DNA of 64,000 bases from Zychaea mexicana (lineage: Eukaryota > Mucoromycota > Mucoromycetes > Mucorales > Lichtheimiaceae). Below are positions 23,701-35,762 of the stretch, in pieces. The stretch spans positions 310,001 to 374,000 of the forward strand of contig NW_026516673.1 in NCBI RefSeq assembly GCF_025766255.1. Reading direction: 5' to 3'. Below the pieces are notes generated by a model. That model had not been told where the DNA came from. It did not search any database and was given only the letters and a program-made list of their open reading frames with translations. Every line of letters begins with the position of its first letter. The first letter of the stretch is position 1. The translations under genes were made by a program, and so were the position numbers.

Positions 23701-23875
23701 CAAAGTTGATATTCCCGCTGGCGAAACGAGAACAGTCGATATAGTCATTAGACTTGAAGAATTGGAAGTCTGGACCATGCAAAACAAGTTTGTCCTGGAG
23801 AAGGGTGACTTTGCCCTGTATGTTGGTGGAAGCTATGCTGAGCCTAGCTTGAATGCGACATTGACTGTTGTCTAA
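20749..23875 (+). CDS. Secreted GH3 beta-glycosidase, copy 2
   Basis: Ten exons (20749..20846, 20917..21092, 21188..21292, 21377..21520, 21610..21802, 21876..22001, 22085..22301, 22385..22420, 22517..23506, 23591..23875) encode 789 residues, with the same intron positions and phases as copy 1. A signal peptide (MWLTNAVKLALCAFALSP) is present, but the Lys-Arg site of copy 1 is absent. GH3 anchors are REPRFGRIEEGYGEDPHL, KHFVGF and the nucleophile D312 in GFVISDSMA. A C-terminal fibronectin-III-like domain ends identically to copy 1. From about residue 430 on, DNA and protein are nearly the same as copy 1, whereas the N-terminal barrel is clearly diverged. Substrate preferences may therefore differ, because the barrel carries the substrate pocket. 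Confidence 0.9.
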
Positions 23876-25278
23876 AAATACCTAGTGGGTATTTCGAAGT
23901 CTGAACAATTTGGCTGAGCTTAAGACCCACCTTGAAACCATTTGCTTTAAAACTTGCGTGACAGATTTTGCAGTTTTCCGAACCCACCTTTTTTTTAGCT
24001 ATCTTGTCATACCTACGTTCCCTCCTATATAGTCCCTTCTCACCCCCTTTTCTGTTTCCTCGCACGTCTTTCACCAATTCATATTGTGGCATCCGAAGTA
24101 GTATGTATCGCCGTTATCGTTTTCTTTATCATTTCATTGTTACTGATTAAAAACCATGTAGCTGCAATAAACTATAAAAAAGAATCGTCACGCATATCAA
24201 CCTGGAGAAAAATTAAAAATTCCAACTTGCTGTACTTTGGAAAAACGACCACATCAACTGGCTTATATAACTTTGAAACTAATCACACAGAACGAACGCG
24301 TCAGATAATTGATATTTCAGCGATGGCTTGATGGACTCCATTATCGTCACTATCGACGGTAGCGCAATTGCAATAGTAATTTCGCAGATCAAGGTGTACC
24401 TTTTTAACGCATGTTATTCCACGTCTATATATTCAAGTGTCATATTTTGAGAGACAGGAGCTAGGTTGGTCCCTCAACAACTATACCATACAACTAAGCT
24501 TGAATAAAGTATTTTTGTCCCAGGAAAATATTAGCGTAGTATACCTCAAATTGTTACATACTCTTTCTTTCGAGCAGTGTTACCATTATAAATTGAGGGC
24601 AGTGGCTGCATATTGATTCAACCTCTCAACTTTGATGCGTCACCATAACCCTTCGTCGGGTATCACTATCCCCCTTACTGGGAGGATAACACTATCAGTA
24701 ACTTTGACTTGCATGCTACAGCGCACAACGTGATGCACTTGACCAGTACTCACTTTCGTCAAATTCATTACGAAATATGTCAAATTATATCTTTTAAGTA
24801 TTATCATATAGAACCAGTAGTGGCCATTCCATATCGAAAATGTTACAATTTTATGCTATGTTAATTTGATCCCTATATGTGTTAACCTAATACAGATGGT
24901 CTGATATATGTGGACTGAACCTACATTTGAACAACTAAGAGACAAAGACTAGTAGAAAAAGAAGCCAAAGCTTCTCATGGAAAACAACTTTCCAACGTAA
25001 GTAGAGCCATTGTAGATTAGTCCGTTCTTATGGTACTGATGCGTCTTTTGCACATATTATGTGTATCTAAATTTATAGAACAGTTCTTAACTTGTAGGCA
25101 ACAACTCTATTCGCTAATCTATGGATAATTCTATGTATCTTACTCCTCGGTTCTACGACACTTGATTTCTTTTCCCAATTTGTCTATACTGATAAAGAAG
25201 TCACGACGTTTGTCGTCCATCTGGCTTGCAGCATCAGTGGTTGATATATAGCTTCCCCGTGCTATCCGTTCGACTTCC
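23876..25278. other. Intergenic between GH3-2 and Crypton-like relic
   Basis: AT-rich, about 1.4 kb. The small open frames have no family resemblance and most lack ATG starts. No inverted repeat was recognised. Confidence 0.4.
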
Positions 25279-27610
25279 TCATATATCAGTTTTCTTCGGC
25301 AAAAAAGACCTCAGCTTGGTGGGATTCTTTCTCCATCGCGTGCGGTACGTTTCCTCCAGAAATTGTACTGAAGGCTGCCCTGCAATTCCAATGGTGTACT
25401 CGCGCCAGCCATCGGTGACAGTTAGAAGCTTTCTGTTAAGCGTATAGATTTGTGGAGGCGGTGACGGTGATGCCAAAGATGAAGCTTCTATTGGGAGCAC
25501 ATCGCCAGTTGTGGCAGTTTGATGATCAACTTGAAGGATCTCGTTTCTTGCGACGTCAACTTCTGAACTGGGAGCCATATTCGGCGGATTGCGGGAGAGG
25601 TACAACGGGTTGGAAAAAATGAAGTCAACAGCTTCTAGAGTACTGGTAGAGCCTTGTTGCTGTGAAGACGATCCAAGAGCCTCAATATCGCTTCTGATCC
25701 CACTGATGTCGCTGTTGATGTTGCCGAAGGAAGATCGCAGTAGTTCCGCTAAATGTGGCATAGCACTTTCGATCTGTATGCCTAACGGCTCTTCTTCTTC
25801 GCTGGTTCTTGCTAGGTAACGCAACATGTCCAATTCGTACTGTTTGTATAGCGGGTCGTCGAATATGGGTGGGTCCACAAGAAATGGGTCGGATGAAGCT
25901 TTTTCAAAAGCACAGAGTCCTAAAGTAATATTATATCAAATATTTAGAGATTTTTTATAACACTATGATATAATAAATAATGACTATGTACCTGAATGAA
26001 AACAATTCAAATATTTTAAGAGCTACAAAACGTTTGGACCTGTAAGATCATTTTGGGCAGTCCTCGTCTCGAACTTGTTTTCCGAGTACTCGATATCAGG
26101 AAAAACGTTTTGTTGCAAGCTCTGTGGCGGATCGATTTTAGCCCTTGGTAGCCAAAGTGCACCAGCTTTTTTGGCATGGAAACCAAATAAAGCACGAATC
26201 GCTGGCTTCGGAAGACTTGTCAAGTAGCATCCGATCATCGTGTCTGAACCCCAACGTCCAGTTCTGCGTTGATCACTGTCAGAAACATCTTGTCCAGCGA
26301 TCGACCTCAGAGCCCTACCGCGGTTGATATGCGTTATTTTGCTTGATCGAATACCAACAGCTCGGAGCGGTTCTTGATACACATCCTTTGCGTATTGTAA
26401 GTGATAGCGTGTATACGGTTGGCACCTTTCGAGACGTGTATGTCGTGCCAATGTCTGCATGATGTGAAATCCGGGAACTCTTCGTTTTCAATATGCCAGC
26501 GGCAAAAAAGATGGAATGCTAAAGCTTCGATCGGACAAACTTCTGCATAGCGGTGTCTGATGGCATATCCGTACTCGACTCTTCCATGTTGATTGGTCTT
26601 GCCCTTATTCATAGTGATAACCAGAGCAATACACTTGTGCGGGCCTTCATCCTTGAACTCGGTACAGAGCAAATATGGCAGCTGCATAACACGCTTGGTC
26701 TCGCATCGACCTAGTATCGCATGGCCGAGCAAAAAATCCAGTCGGTCGCGCAAATAATGAGGCGTATTACGTCCAATTTGATAGCGCGAAACGAGCTTCA
26801 ACTCATCCAAAGTATATCCGTCGTTAAGTGTGTTGATGCCACGGTCCGCGTATTCTTCTCTTTTACGCACTGCATTTTCCCGGTCGTAATCGCTCAAGAA
26901 GTTCTCGACAATCGTTCCTCAGGCTGGTGGGTGCATATTTACAAGGACACTGGCTTGCACAGCTTGTAATACTATAGCTGCTTTGGCATGAGCCTGTAGT
27001 GCTTCTTTACCGAAGCACTTGGATTTGCCGCCGTCTGGGAGCTTATCTTTCTTGTTTTTAATATTACTATTGGCCACTATCTCTTTCAAGAAAGCAACAA
27101 GTTTGGCTTCAGTGACGATGTTGCCAACTCTAAATCTAGTTTTTTGCACCACGACTTGAAAGAATAAACAAACAAAAATTAGTGTTACTGAGGTTGATAT
27201 GCTTTCTTTAAATTCTAGCGCTCTACTTACTAATCGACGCACCTTCCAATGCGCCTGCTTCAAGAGATACATGTTTCTTGTGTTTTCTGCCAAGTTCTCG
27301 AGATGCCTTGTCATTGCGGATTAGACTTGCTCCTCGAGAAATGCTTTGTTGCGGTCATTGACACTGGCTCGAGTGCTATTAGCAGTGCCTGGTGAATTTA
27401 GAGTACATAGGAGTGCTTTAAAACTTTATTGGGCTTCGATTCAACCCGAATTCCCGTTGGCTCCGCCTCGTCCTCTGATGTGGTGTTGACTCCCAAAGCC
27501 GCGCTTTTTATCCTCAGTTTATATATAATGAACCAAGATTTACATGCAGCATCGAATTTCGCGTCCGCAGTTCCAAGAGTGCTCTCTCGAGTATTGGTGA
27601 CAACACCCAT
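25279..27610 (-). mobile_element. Decayed Crypton-like tyrosine-recombinase element
   Basis: Minus-strand relic of a Crypton-type transposon protein. In order it shows an N-terminal segment (ENTRNMYLLKQAHW near 27280, then FRVGNIVTEAKLVAFLKEIV), an Ndc10_II-like core (GRVEYGYAIRHRYAEVCPIEAL, split here only by naming: GRVEYGYAIRHRY then EVCPIEALAFHLF), a recombinase-like part (SSKITHINRGRALR, QRRTGRWGSDTMIGCYLTSL) and a C-terminal GCR1_C-type domain (VTDGWREYTIGIAG, ETYRTRWRK) ending at 25279. An intron of about 85 bases (ending near 27165) is plausible in the N-terminal part. Two lesions are visible: an in-frame TGA at 26919-26921 and a one-base frame change near 26370-26385. A further break or intron lies between 26023 and 25910. 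Cryptons move by tyrosine recombinase and usually lack terminal repeats, and none was found. Confidence 0.65.
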
Positions 27611-30381
27611 TTTGTGTTGGTCTAACTCTACATAGTAGCACGATCATTTTTCCTACAACAAACGCGTCATCTCTTCGTCAATGTTTCCCGTACTTGTGGG
27701 CAGCGGAAGCAATTGCAGGAAATTCATGCATCGGGAACTTGCCTTCCCACGAGTCCTGTCAAACTCTTTACTCCTTCCCCTTCATTCTGTATCCATTGAT
27801 GACACATTAGCAATAGGTTATCAAAAGAAATGGCAGGTATTTGGCTTTAATATGATACTAATATCATGTACAGTTACGACGATAAATTGTGGCGGAATAT
27901 TGCTTTGAAAATTGCCTAGTCTGAAAAAGACGATGCCAGGTTCCCCTTCACCGTGTCTAGAACTTGTTTCTCGAACAATCGAATCTGAAGCATGCAGTTG
28001 GTTCGTGTCCGTTGCGACAGTTCCCTCTTCTTCCTTCCTTCTCAAATAACTGACTATGTTCATCATCGAGCATAGAAAGATTCATGTAGAGCAGAGCCGT
28101 GGCTATAGAATGATACCAATATTGAAACATTTCTCGAATAATAAACGACGACACTATAGCTAATAATGTAGAATGGTCAATGAAAAACGATCGTTTTTCT
28201 GCTGCACTGTTGACTGAAACATGCATCGTGCTCTTCCTTAGTTTTGGTCTCATCGCCTATGTGCTCGTTTGGCTATTGGACAACAGATAAACCACGCAAT
28301 TGCCAAGAATCTAATCGATTGTTCCATTCATTCACAACGAATCTTATATAAAAGGTACACGTTCCCACCCATCCATAGTTCTTTGGCCTCTTCTCTTCCG
28401 CTCCTTTCTCCTTCTCCTTCCTTCTCGTCATCAACTGTACGTATAACTCTTGGGAAACGGGATTCATTGCATGAACGTGCATGTGGTGGTGTGCATGTCT
28501 GTCAAGAAGTATCACGACGACTCACGATCAAATCTCTTGCTTTCTTTCATTTCTATAGCCGTCTCCTCCTCGGCCTCGCCCGCCACTTTTTCTTTATTTT
28601 ATTTTTCTAAAAACAACAACGTAAATGTTACTGCTATAAAAGAGGAGAGAAGCAAAAGTATACACAGTGTGTGTCAAAGATGATGATGACTGTGGTATTG
28701 ATTACTCACGATCGAGCCTCTTCTTTTTTTTATAGCTCTCTCTTGCTCTCTCTCTCTCTCTGTACACGACGTTAGTATTCTTTTTTCTATGCCACACGCA
28801 TGATGCTTTCTCTCTCCATTACCCGCCGCTATCTATCGCGATGTTGTTATTAACGATTCTTCCCGCTACTATATTCAACAGAGGCGCCTGGCCCCAACCG
28901 AAAGCCTAGCCCCATGCGCTAGAGTTCCGTTTCGCCACAGCGGACATGGATTTGGTAAGACTTTCACCTTCGTTTATACAGAGTTATTATCCTTTCCTAA
29001 TGATTATTGTGTGGTGCTCTATGCAGTCTAGCTGTGGCTGTCGCCCCAATGTGGCGTAGTACCTCGTGGGCTGCCCGCCAACTCCAAGTAAAAATAAGTT
29101 TTTCATTTTGTTTCGAGGGTTATAGGGAAGAGTGTCTCTTGAAAGAAGGGGAAAAGGATCTTTTAAGTATGATACTGACATGTGTGTTCACTCTGTTTAT
29201 ATTACATTATAGGTGGTACGCCTTTCTTTTTATTATGCTTTGTGGCCTCTTCTTCACCATCATGTGTCATGAAGTAGTATAGAAGATATGATTACTAACT
29301 AGAAGTTAATCATCATGTATGTTGCCCGACGTCTGGTCATCCTTTGTTCCATTACTCAATCCGTTGGTGAGTTATTTTTTGAATCCCTTTCACACTGTCC
29401 ACCGGTTAGCCTACCAACTGGTGTGTACTAATTTGTTCTTTTCCTGTATGTTGGCCTTTCCTTGCCCTCTCATTCTCCCTATTTCGCACACCCTTTTCTT
29501 TATCGTCATATATTCTTGTGTACACTCCAAAACTTGTAATTATATCTCTTCATTTTCTAATCCACGTACAATCACCCCTCCTTGTTATATACTCCCATGC
29601 AAAAATCATATTTTGTTTCATGTCTTGGATATCAAGACTCAACAATAAAGTACCTAGAAGTCACTGTTTACTAAAGCAATCCTTATCATATAATGCTTTT
29701 TAATAATGATTACAAAACTTATCTTGGACTATTGAATACTTATCTCGCAATGATTTACGAGTTAGAATCATGCAACAAGTGCAAGCGCACTAATCGATCT
29801 ATTCAGAAATAGGAAGAACAACATGTAATGTGTACTATATAAATGTTGGCATTTCTATCCAAAAAGCAGCTGTATTTTATTTATGGTTGTCGGTCACCAT
29901 ATTCAATAATATGTACATTGTTTCATACCAATGCCCAGCAAGTCCTGCTTATAGTGAGTTTGACCAACCACCAGCTAGCTTTTCTCAAAGTAACCAAATC
30001 CATATAGGAACCCGTAAGATCGGTACAGTACTTGCTATGGTAGAAGTCAATCTGTTTTATTATAGAATATCTTGCAGATTTTCACTGCGTTTATAACCCT
30101 CCATTTCACAGATACGCTAGTAAGGCACTAAAAGTACTACCACTTGCATGTTGCTTAACGCACACAGTGATGCAACATTCTGGCTCTGTTTGTAAGTGCT
30201 CGCATTATAGCAGCTCTAGGAATTGTTTTTGTAGCTACTACTGCGTAAACCAGATCTTTTAAAGCGTGCCTATGCACTGACCACAAGGCGTCCTCATCTT
30301 CTCCGCTCGCTCTAGATTTAGGAGTGGAGGCTGCTCAATACCCAAACCCCACTTTTTTTGTTCAGCTCTGTCAAAACTTCC
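27611..30381. other. Long intergenic with an unexplained transcription-like block
   Basis: No gene could be confirmed in 2.8 kb. A TATA-like CTTATATAAAAGG near 28344 is followed by a CT-rich tract and several good splice-like sites (GTACGTAT near 28438, CTATAG near 28555, GGTAAGACT near 28955, ATTATAG near 29208). There is a possible hydrophobic C-terminal frame (WYAFLFIMLCGLFFTIM, about 29216-29266). I could not join these into an open protein. It may be a noncoding transcript, a small unknown membrane protein or chance. CT microsatellite-like runs lie at 28737-28762. Confidence 0.3.
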
Positions 30382-31305
30382 ATGGATAATTCTGCCAATC
30401 GCAAAAAACGCAAACTCCCAAAACGCGGAGCGCTCGAACTAAGAGAATACTCTCCGGACATTGACGTACCAATTCCTGGATCCGAAACGTTTATATCGCC
30501 CTCTGCGCTTGATTCCCCCAGTTTCCCGCAATCGCGGAGGCCTGGCAGTCCCATTACGGTAGGCACGCCAACGGGGAGCAAGCGCGATCGACAGTACGCA
30601 AAGCCTCTCACTAAGCCAAGCAAAAACTTTGCCGAAAGGCTACAACACGTCACTGATCTTGGCGGATCCGCAGAAGACGAGTTCTTAACGCAGCATTCTA
30701 TTCTTCCGAAATTTGACAGCGATTCGACTACTACCCCTTCTTCTTCATTCTTCTCCTCTCAAGCCAGTATAAATGATATCCTCGACGAAAACACCAGGCC
30801 AGATGCCAATGTCGATGCCAAGGACGAATCTAAATACAGAGTGATTCCACGAAAGGTAAACAACCTTGCCTTTGCCAAAAAGCTTCATGCTGATGTCCAA
30901 GTATTGCCTGAAAAAAAGCTGGTGGATACAGCCGTTCAAGTCGTAGTGAAATCATCATTTACCAATCCATGTATACCAATGTCGCTGCTGCTGCCATCAT
31001 CACCACCAATACCACAATTGAAGGAACCGCTACAAGACTCGCCGAAACCCCCACCGTCACCGACAACATCGGTATCAAGCTGTGAGAATGGTTTGGCGGA
31101 TCTTGCCGAGATACAACAACAACAACAACAACAACAACAGTTTAAACAGATGCGGCAGCAAGAAATGCAGCAACCCATACCAATACAAGTCTCAACAAGG
31201 ATCCAAACCAGACTTAGCAAACGGAAAATACGATCAAAGTCATCAAATACCCTGGATGAATTGCGAGCGGTTGGCATGTTGGATTGGATAATCATCGGAT
31301 TATAG
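30382..31305 (+). CDS. Uncharacterised disordered protein with polyglutamine tract
   Basis: Single-exon frame of 307 residues starting MDNSANRKKRKLPKRGALEL. The function is not recognised. The N-terminus is very basic (a nuclear-localisation-like KKRKLPKR). The middle is rich in S, P and T. A pure Q tract ([11 protein letters not shown]) sits near residue 250, followed by Q/M-rich sequence and a basic stretch (TRLSKRKIRSK). The C-terminus LDELRAVGMLDWIIIGL is hydrophobic. The length of the open frame and its nonrandom composition argue that it is real. The frame ends at TAG directly before GTACTAAC, so an unseen downstream exon cannot be excluded. It is convergent with the methyltransferase gene. 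Confidence 0.6.
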   Translation: MDNSANRKKRKLPKRGALELREYSPDIDVPIPGSETFISPSALDSPSFPQSRRPGSPITVGTPTGSKRDRQYAKPLTKPSKNFAERLQHVTDLGGSAEDEFLTQHSILPKFDSDSTTTPSSSFFSSQASINDILDENTRPDANVDAKDESKYRVIPRKVNNLAFAKKLHADVQVLPEKKLVDTAVQVVVKSSFTNPCIPMSLLLPSSPPIPQLKEPLQDSPKPPPSPTTSVSSCENGLADLAEIQQQQQQQQQFKQMRQQEMQQPIPIQVSTRIQTRLSKRKIRSKSSNTLDELRAVGMLDWIIIGL

Positions 31306-31684
31306 GTACTAACGAAAAGAATTAAAAAAGCAGAGCACCTGTGTGCGCTCGTTGCACCACTAAACGTCCATCAATATTGACTTTTTCCTTTCCGTTGATC
31401 AATGGCAGGGAATGTTATGGCTTTGTCCTATCACATGAGACACGATGTACCGCAAATTAAATGACTGAGACGGATTAATAATGGATTTATACAAGGCATC
31501 AATAGCTTATCAATTATGTACATAGTAAAAGAAAGAGAAACAATTTACATTTGTAGAAAAGAAAGGAAAGAGAGAGTGTGAATGTGTTCATACGATGTGA
31601 GATTAAAGGAGGAGGTTTTTGGGGGGCATGATATGATATGCTGAGAAAGGTATCGTGATAGTAATAAATGGACGGTATGTCTGT
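31306..31684. other. Convergent 3' intergenic region
   Basis: Lies between the ends of the polyQ gene and the methyltransferase gene. It is A-rich, with AATAA-type sequences (near 31470 and 31660) that could serve 3' ends. Nothing coding is seen. Confidence 0.4.
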
Positions 31685-33766
31685 TTAGTCGACATAACCA
31701 TCCGCAAAGTCATTGATCGATGCCCATGCACCTTCCTCAATGGGAGGTGACGCTGCGGCTTCTACACCGACAGCTGGAACTGCCGGAGTGATAGTAATTG
31801 CTTCAGGAGGAGAAGCAACAACAACAGCTGGAGGACCACTGGTAGCTGGTTTGCGACCATAACATACAAACCAATTCATATGCGACTGATACTTTTCACA
31901 CTCCCGCATCATATGTTCGATGGCCGAATCCGTCAACATGGTTGTTTTATTCTCCATTCCTGCGGGTTCCCAATCCGATATTTGGCTTTGCGTGGTGGTG
32001 GCCTCCCGAATTTTGGGATCAAGTGACTTTAAAAAGATGTCAAGGTTCTGCGAATGAATTTCACCGAGCTGTCCACCCCAGCCTATTGGAATGGTAGTTT
32101 TATCTTGATGGACGTCCACAAAGCCGTCTTGCTTGGAAGACATCATAAGCAGAGTGGACATGTGATGACCAAGATCGAGCTTGATATCATACGATTTCTC
32201 GAAGATGTCATACACTATATTTGAAAAAGAGATCATCAGGAAACACCGTAATCAATGGCGCGGAAACGACGAGAGACAGAGAGGGAGATAGATAAGGGCT
32301 TACGTTTTTGATTGATCAATGCATCTGTCACAGGGCCAGGTCGCTGGACGCGGTATTCAACATCACGCAGCTCAACATACGCTCCAGGTTTCAGCACCCG
32401 CATGGTTTCTCCCAGCATTTTAAGCACTTGTTCTTGTGTCATCGATGCAAGCATCAAGCGTACGTGTAAGAAATCAATGCTGTTGTCCGGATACGGAAGG
32501 CCATCAAGGATGTTCTGCTGTCTAAAGAACGAGTTGCTTGGTTTGATGGTACCAGGAAACATGGGGCAAATATCGACTCCATGGAAATCTGTAGAATCAA
32601 TTATAGTGCCGCGAGTTGTTTGTTTAATGCACAGAGATAAGGGAAAAGCTAGCCCACCTGCTATCCAAGCTCCCCCCCCCCTTTCCCTCTCTTCCACCAC
32701 CACAATCACTGTGTTCCGTATTGCTCACCTGTATTTGGAAATTCTGTTGCCATCTCCAGCACCCTACAGACGAATCGTTTCATATAAGGAGGCAACCAAA
32801 TAATGAATAAAATGTATGCGGTTTTTCCTTGGCTAAAAGATTCATTACACTGAAGATGCCTTACCAAGTTCCCGGCCCGCATCCAACATCAACCACCTGC
32901 GGTCGCTTAGTTTTACCATTGCATAATGTTCCCTTTGTTAAAATATCATTGATAGGGGCCACCACATTCCCGTTAAACGCGTATTTGAGCAAGAAATGCT
33001 ATGCAAGTAGGCCCCCACAAAGTTTCCAGTTAATAAAACATGAAATAACAGCCGACAATCAAAGCGAGAACCGAAAAATTCTTACCAAGATAACTAGGCG
33101 ATCGGATTCGTCGTCATCGCACACCATTTTGTAGGGTAAACCCGGTGCAGTCATGAATTTGCGTCCTTCCACAGTAGTGTATTCGATTCCCCTCGGTAGT
33201 CGATACAGTATATCATCGCTGTCCGAAAATGTTGACGCGTTCGAAGACGAAGTTTGGCTGGGAACGTGGCTGATCGATGACAGTCGCCTGGGATCCTGGC
33301 CGGACAGAGAGACTCCTCCATCGCTGCTATTTGGCCGGCTTGATGGTCCCTTGACGTAGTAGGTGGTTGTGCTTACAATATAGTACGGTGCTTTAGGGTT
33401 CCCAGACGGCTTTCGAGTGGTTGTTGTCTGCTGGGTAACGATCTGCTGATTCGGATTTTGTGTTGCCAAGGGCTGAGCAGCAGCAGTAGTAATAGTAGTA
33501 GTTGCTGTTTTAGCGGTGGCACCATTTTTTTGTTGCGGCGATGCCTTTTTCACAGAGGTTCGCTGTCGCTGGCTATACGTGGGACTAGATGTTTCGCACC
33601 AAGTGCTCGTCAGTGAGGGCATATTGCGCGGTGCGTTACTGGTTCTATTGGCCTGCTCAATGAAATTTTGAATGAATGGCGATTTTGATATTCGTCGCCG
33701 TGCTTTTGGTGACAAACCAGAAGCGACTGCTTCTGGTACGTCGTCTTGGGATTGTTGATTGCCCAT
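31685..33766 (-). CDS. Class I SAM-dependent methyltransferase with disordered N-terminus
   Basis: Five exons (33086..33766, 32865..32998, 32729..32763, 32304..32588, 31685..32214) give 554 residues. The first about 190 residues are low complexity (S/T/Q-rich, starting MGNQQSQDD). A pre-domain ILYRLPRGIEYTTVEGRKF follows, then the Rossmann methyltransferase with the SAM-binding motif DVGCGPGTW (264-272), VLEMATEFP, FHGVDICPMFP, the DGLPYPDNSIDFLHVRL region and MRVLKPGAYVELRDVEY. The C-terminus is A/P-rich. This pattern is that of fungal LaeA/UMTA-like methyltransferases, for which the acceptor is mostly unknown. The start at 33766 is the first ATG after a basic, hydrophobic leader that looks untranslated. 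Exon 3 is only 35 bases; all joins keep frame. Confidence 0.85.
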
Positions 33767-34650
33767 ATTATTATTTTTTGTATTTGGTTGTGCAGGAATA
33801 TGTGTCGTTGCCGATATTGCAAAAAAACAAAAAGCTTCTTCTTTCACTTGATGATCCTGCCGATAAGAGAAAAGAAGAAGGAAGAAAAGAAAGAAGAAAA
33901 CCAAATGAATGAAGGGAATCCTTTTAAATAGAACCACGTTTTCTTTCTGGCGTTGAAAGAAGATCTGATACATAGACCTGTTTTGTAAAGGCGCGATTTA
34001 CCCCACTAATAAGAGTGGAAAGCCTGCATTACCTTTGTCAGTAATTGATATAGATCGGCGTCCTTATCTCTCTCTGCGACGAATTATATACTCCGCCTAA
34101 TCTTATGTACTGTATTATTTTATAAAGGACAACAACCACACAACTTGCATGGGCGGCCCACGAGCTCCGAATTAGGCAAAGCTGTCATCATTGAGCTCTC
34201 TTTTGAAAGACGCATAGCATAGATAACAACCTGTAGGGAGTGCAAAGGAAAGAAGCTCGCAGTCAATTGAAGCTGCTACTCCTATAGATAAGAGAAACTT
34301 GTGCGAAATTGTTGATTATGATTAGGACGGGAGAAGAGGCAAGCGGGGATGCCATCATAGGCGCGCATAGATGTTCTTGGGGGTAAACCTTCTTTTACTG
34401 CATTGGCCATATATCAGTTGTTCGGTTTTGCTTGATTATCTACATGAGAAATCAAGTGCTGCATGCCGCAACAACAACAATAACACCCTCTTACTTGTTG
34501 CCTTCCCTCACCCTATTGAATCTCTCCTTTTCTCAATCACTACTCCTCGTTCGTTACAGATCCAGGGTCTCCCTTGATATAAAAACAAGATTACTTGATA
34601 TTGCTATTAACCACTGTCAAGTGCAGCGAAAAACGCTTTTTCTACAGATA

Positions 34651-34703
34651 TACAGTACCAACCAAGTTTCTTGGTTGGTCGGACGATCGATCAAAGTACT
34701 GTA
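34651..34703. repeat. Nested inverted repeat with TACAGTAC ends
   Basis: TACAGTAC at 34651-34658 is repeated inverted as GTACTGTA at 34696-34703. Just inside the left arm lies a second perfect palindrome, CCAACCAAG-TTT-CTTGGTTGG. The unit is 53 bases. It may be a tiny foldback element or a structured regulatory site; function is unknown. Confidence 0.45.
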
Positions 34704-35762
34704 GAAACTGATACGCACGTCATGTGGCTGGTTTGGATAGCGTTATCTGCGTGATTGCTCAGATCATCTCAGTACGCCAGCGCGCATAGCACAAACAATC
34801 ACCGTGGTGAGATAAGGCATACTAATATGCTTGGTTCTGGCACATGAAAACAATACAACACACAATAATACTTCAGCATCAATATAGAATTCACCCCTTC
34901 TCCGTATTATACCACGAGCCCCATTTCGATTCCGTTCTTAACTTTTTGACAACTCTCCCTTTCTTATTTTTGTTAGATCCCCTTTCAAAGGATCACATAG
35001 TTTGAGAAAATATACCTATATATACTTTACCGATCGATCTTTAGATTGACCTTAATTGTCTTCCGCGGGAAAGGAGGAGGCGAATCGTACATATAACACA
35101 AACATAGATGCAGGGTGGCATTCTTTCTCAATAACGAAGTGAAAATGTGCGCTATCTGTTATACTCCCTTTGGTTTATCTCGAGTAAATGGAATAGCAGC
35201 GTGATTCATAAAATATATTATGATAGCCGACAATAGGCATCCTGACACTTTCGTCACTTTTTTTATTATGTTTACCAATTCTAAATGGTAAAAGTATTTT
35301 AGATCATCAGCTATAAGTTTCTGATATATACATATATGAGGAGTGGCAGATATGTAGTATGTGAAGCCTAAATGCTTTAAATATAGAAAAGTACTTTTTT
35401 TCCCACAACAACTTGCGAAATTACATATCAATCAAATCACTCAATAGTCATCTTAAGTGTAAATGTGTGGATATCATATAATTACGTGGATGCTTTAGAC
35501 TTTTAAAAACTGAAAGTAATGCAGCACAGGTGTCGCTTCCAAGCAGTAGTTCTTGCGATAAGCTGAATAATGCAGGCTACGATAAGAGCAACAGTAGCTA
35601 ATTTGTACTTATACATATACCCTGATTCTAAAGCATAGAAAGCCATATCTTCTCAATCATTCTTTGTGTTCGTTGAAGGGAGGAGTCTCCGCACTCTAAT
35701 AGCTTTAGCCGCAAATGTGCCTACACATCCTAAATCTCAGATTACCGTTTGGGCCTTTTTGA

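Noticed and set aside
26334..26460. Programmed frameshift in the Crypton-like frame
   Set aside because: No recognisable slippery site, and a separate in-frame TGA also breaks the gene, so decay is simpler.
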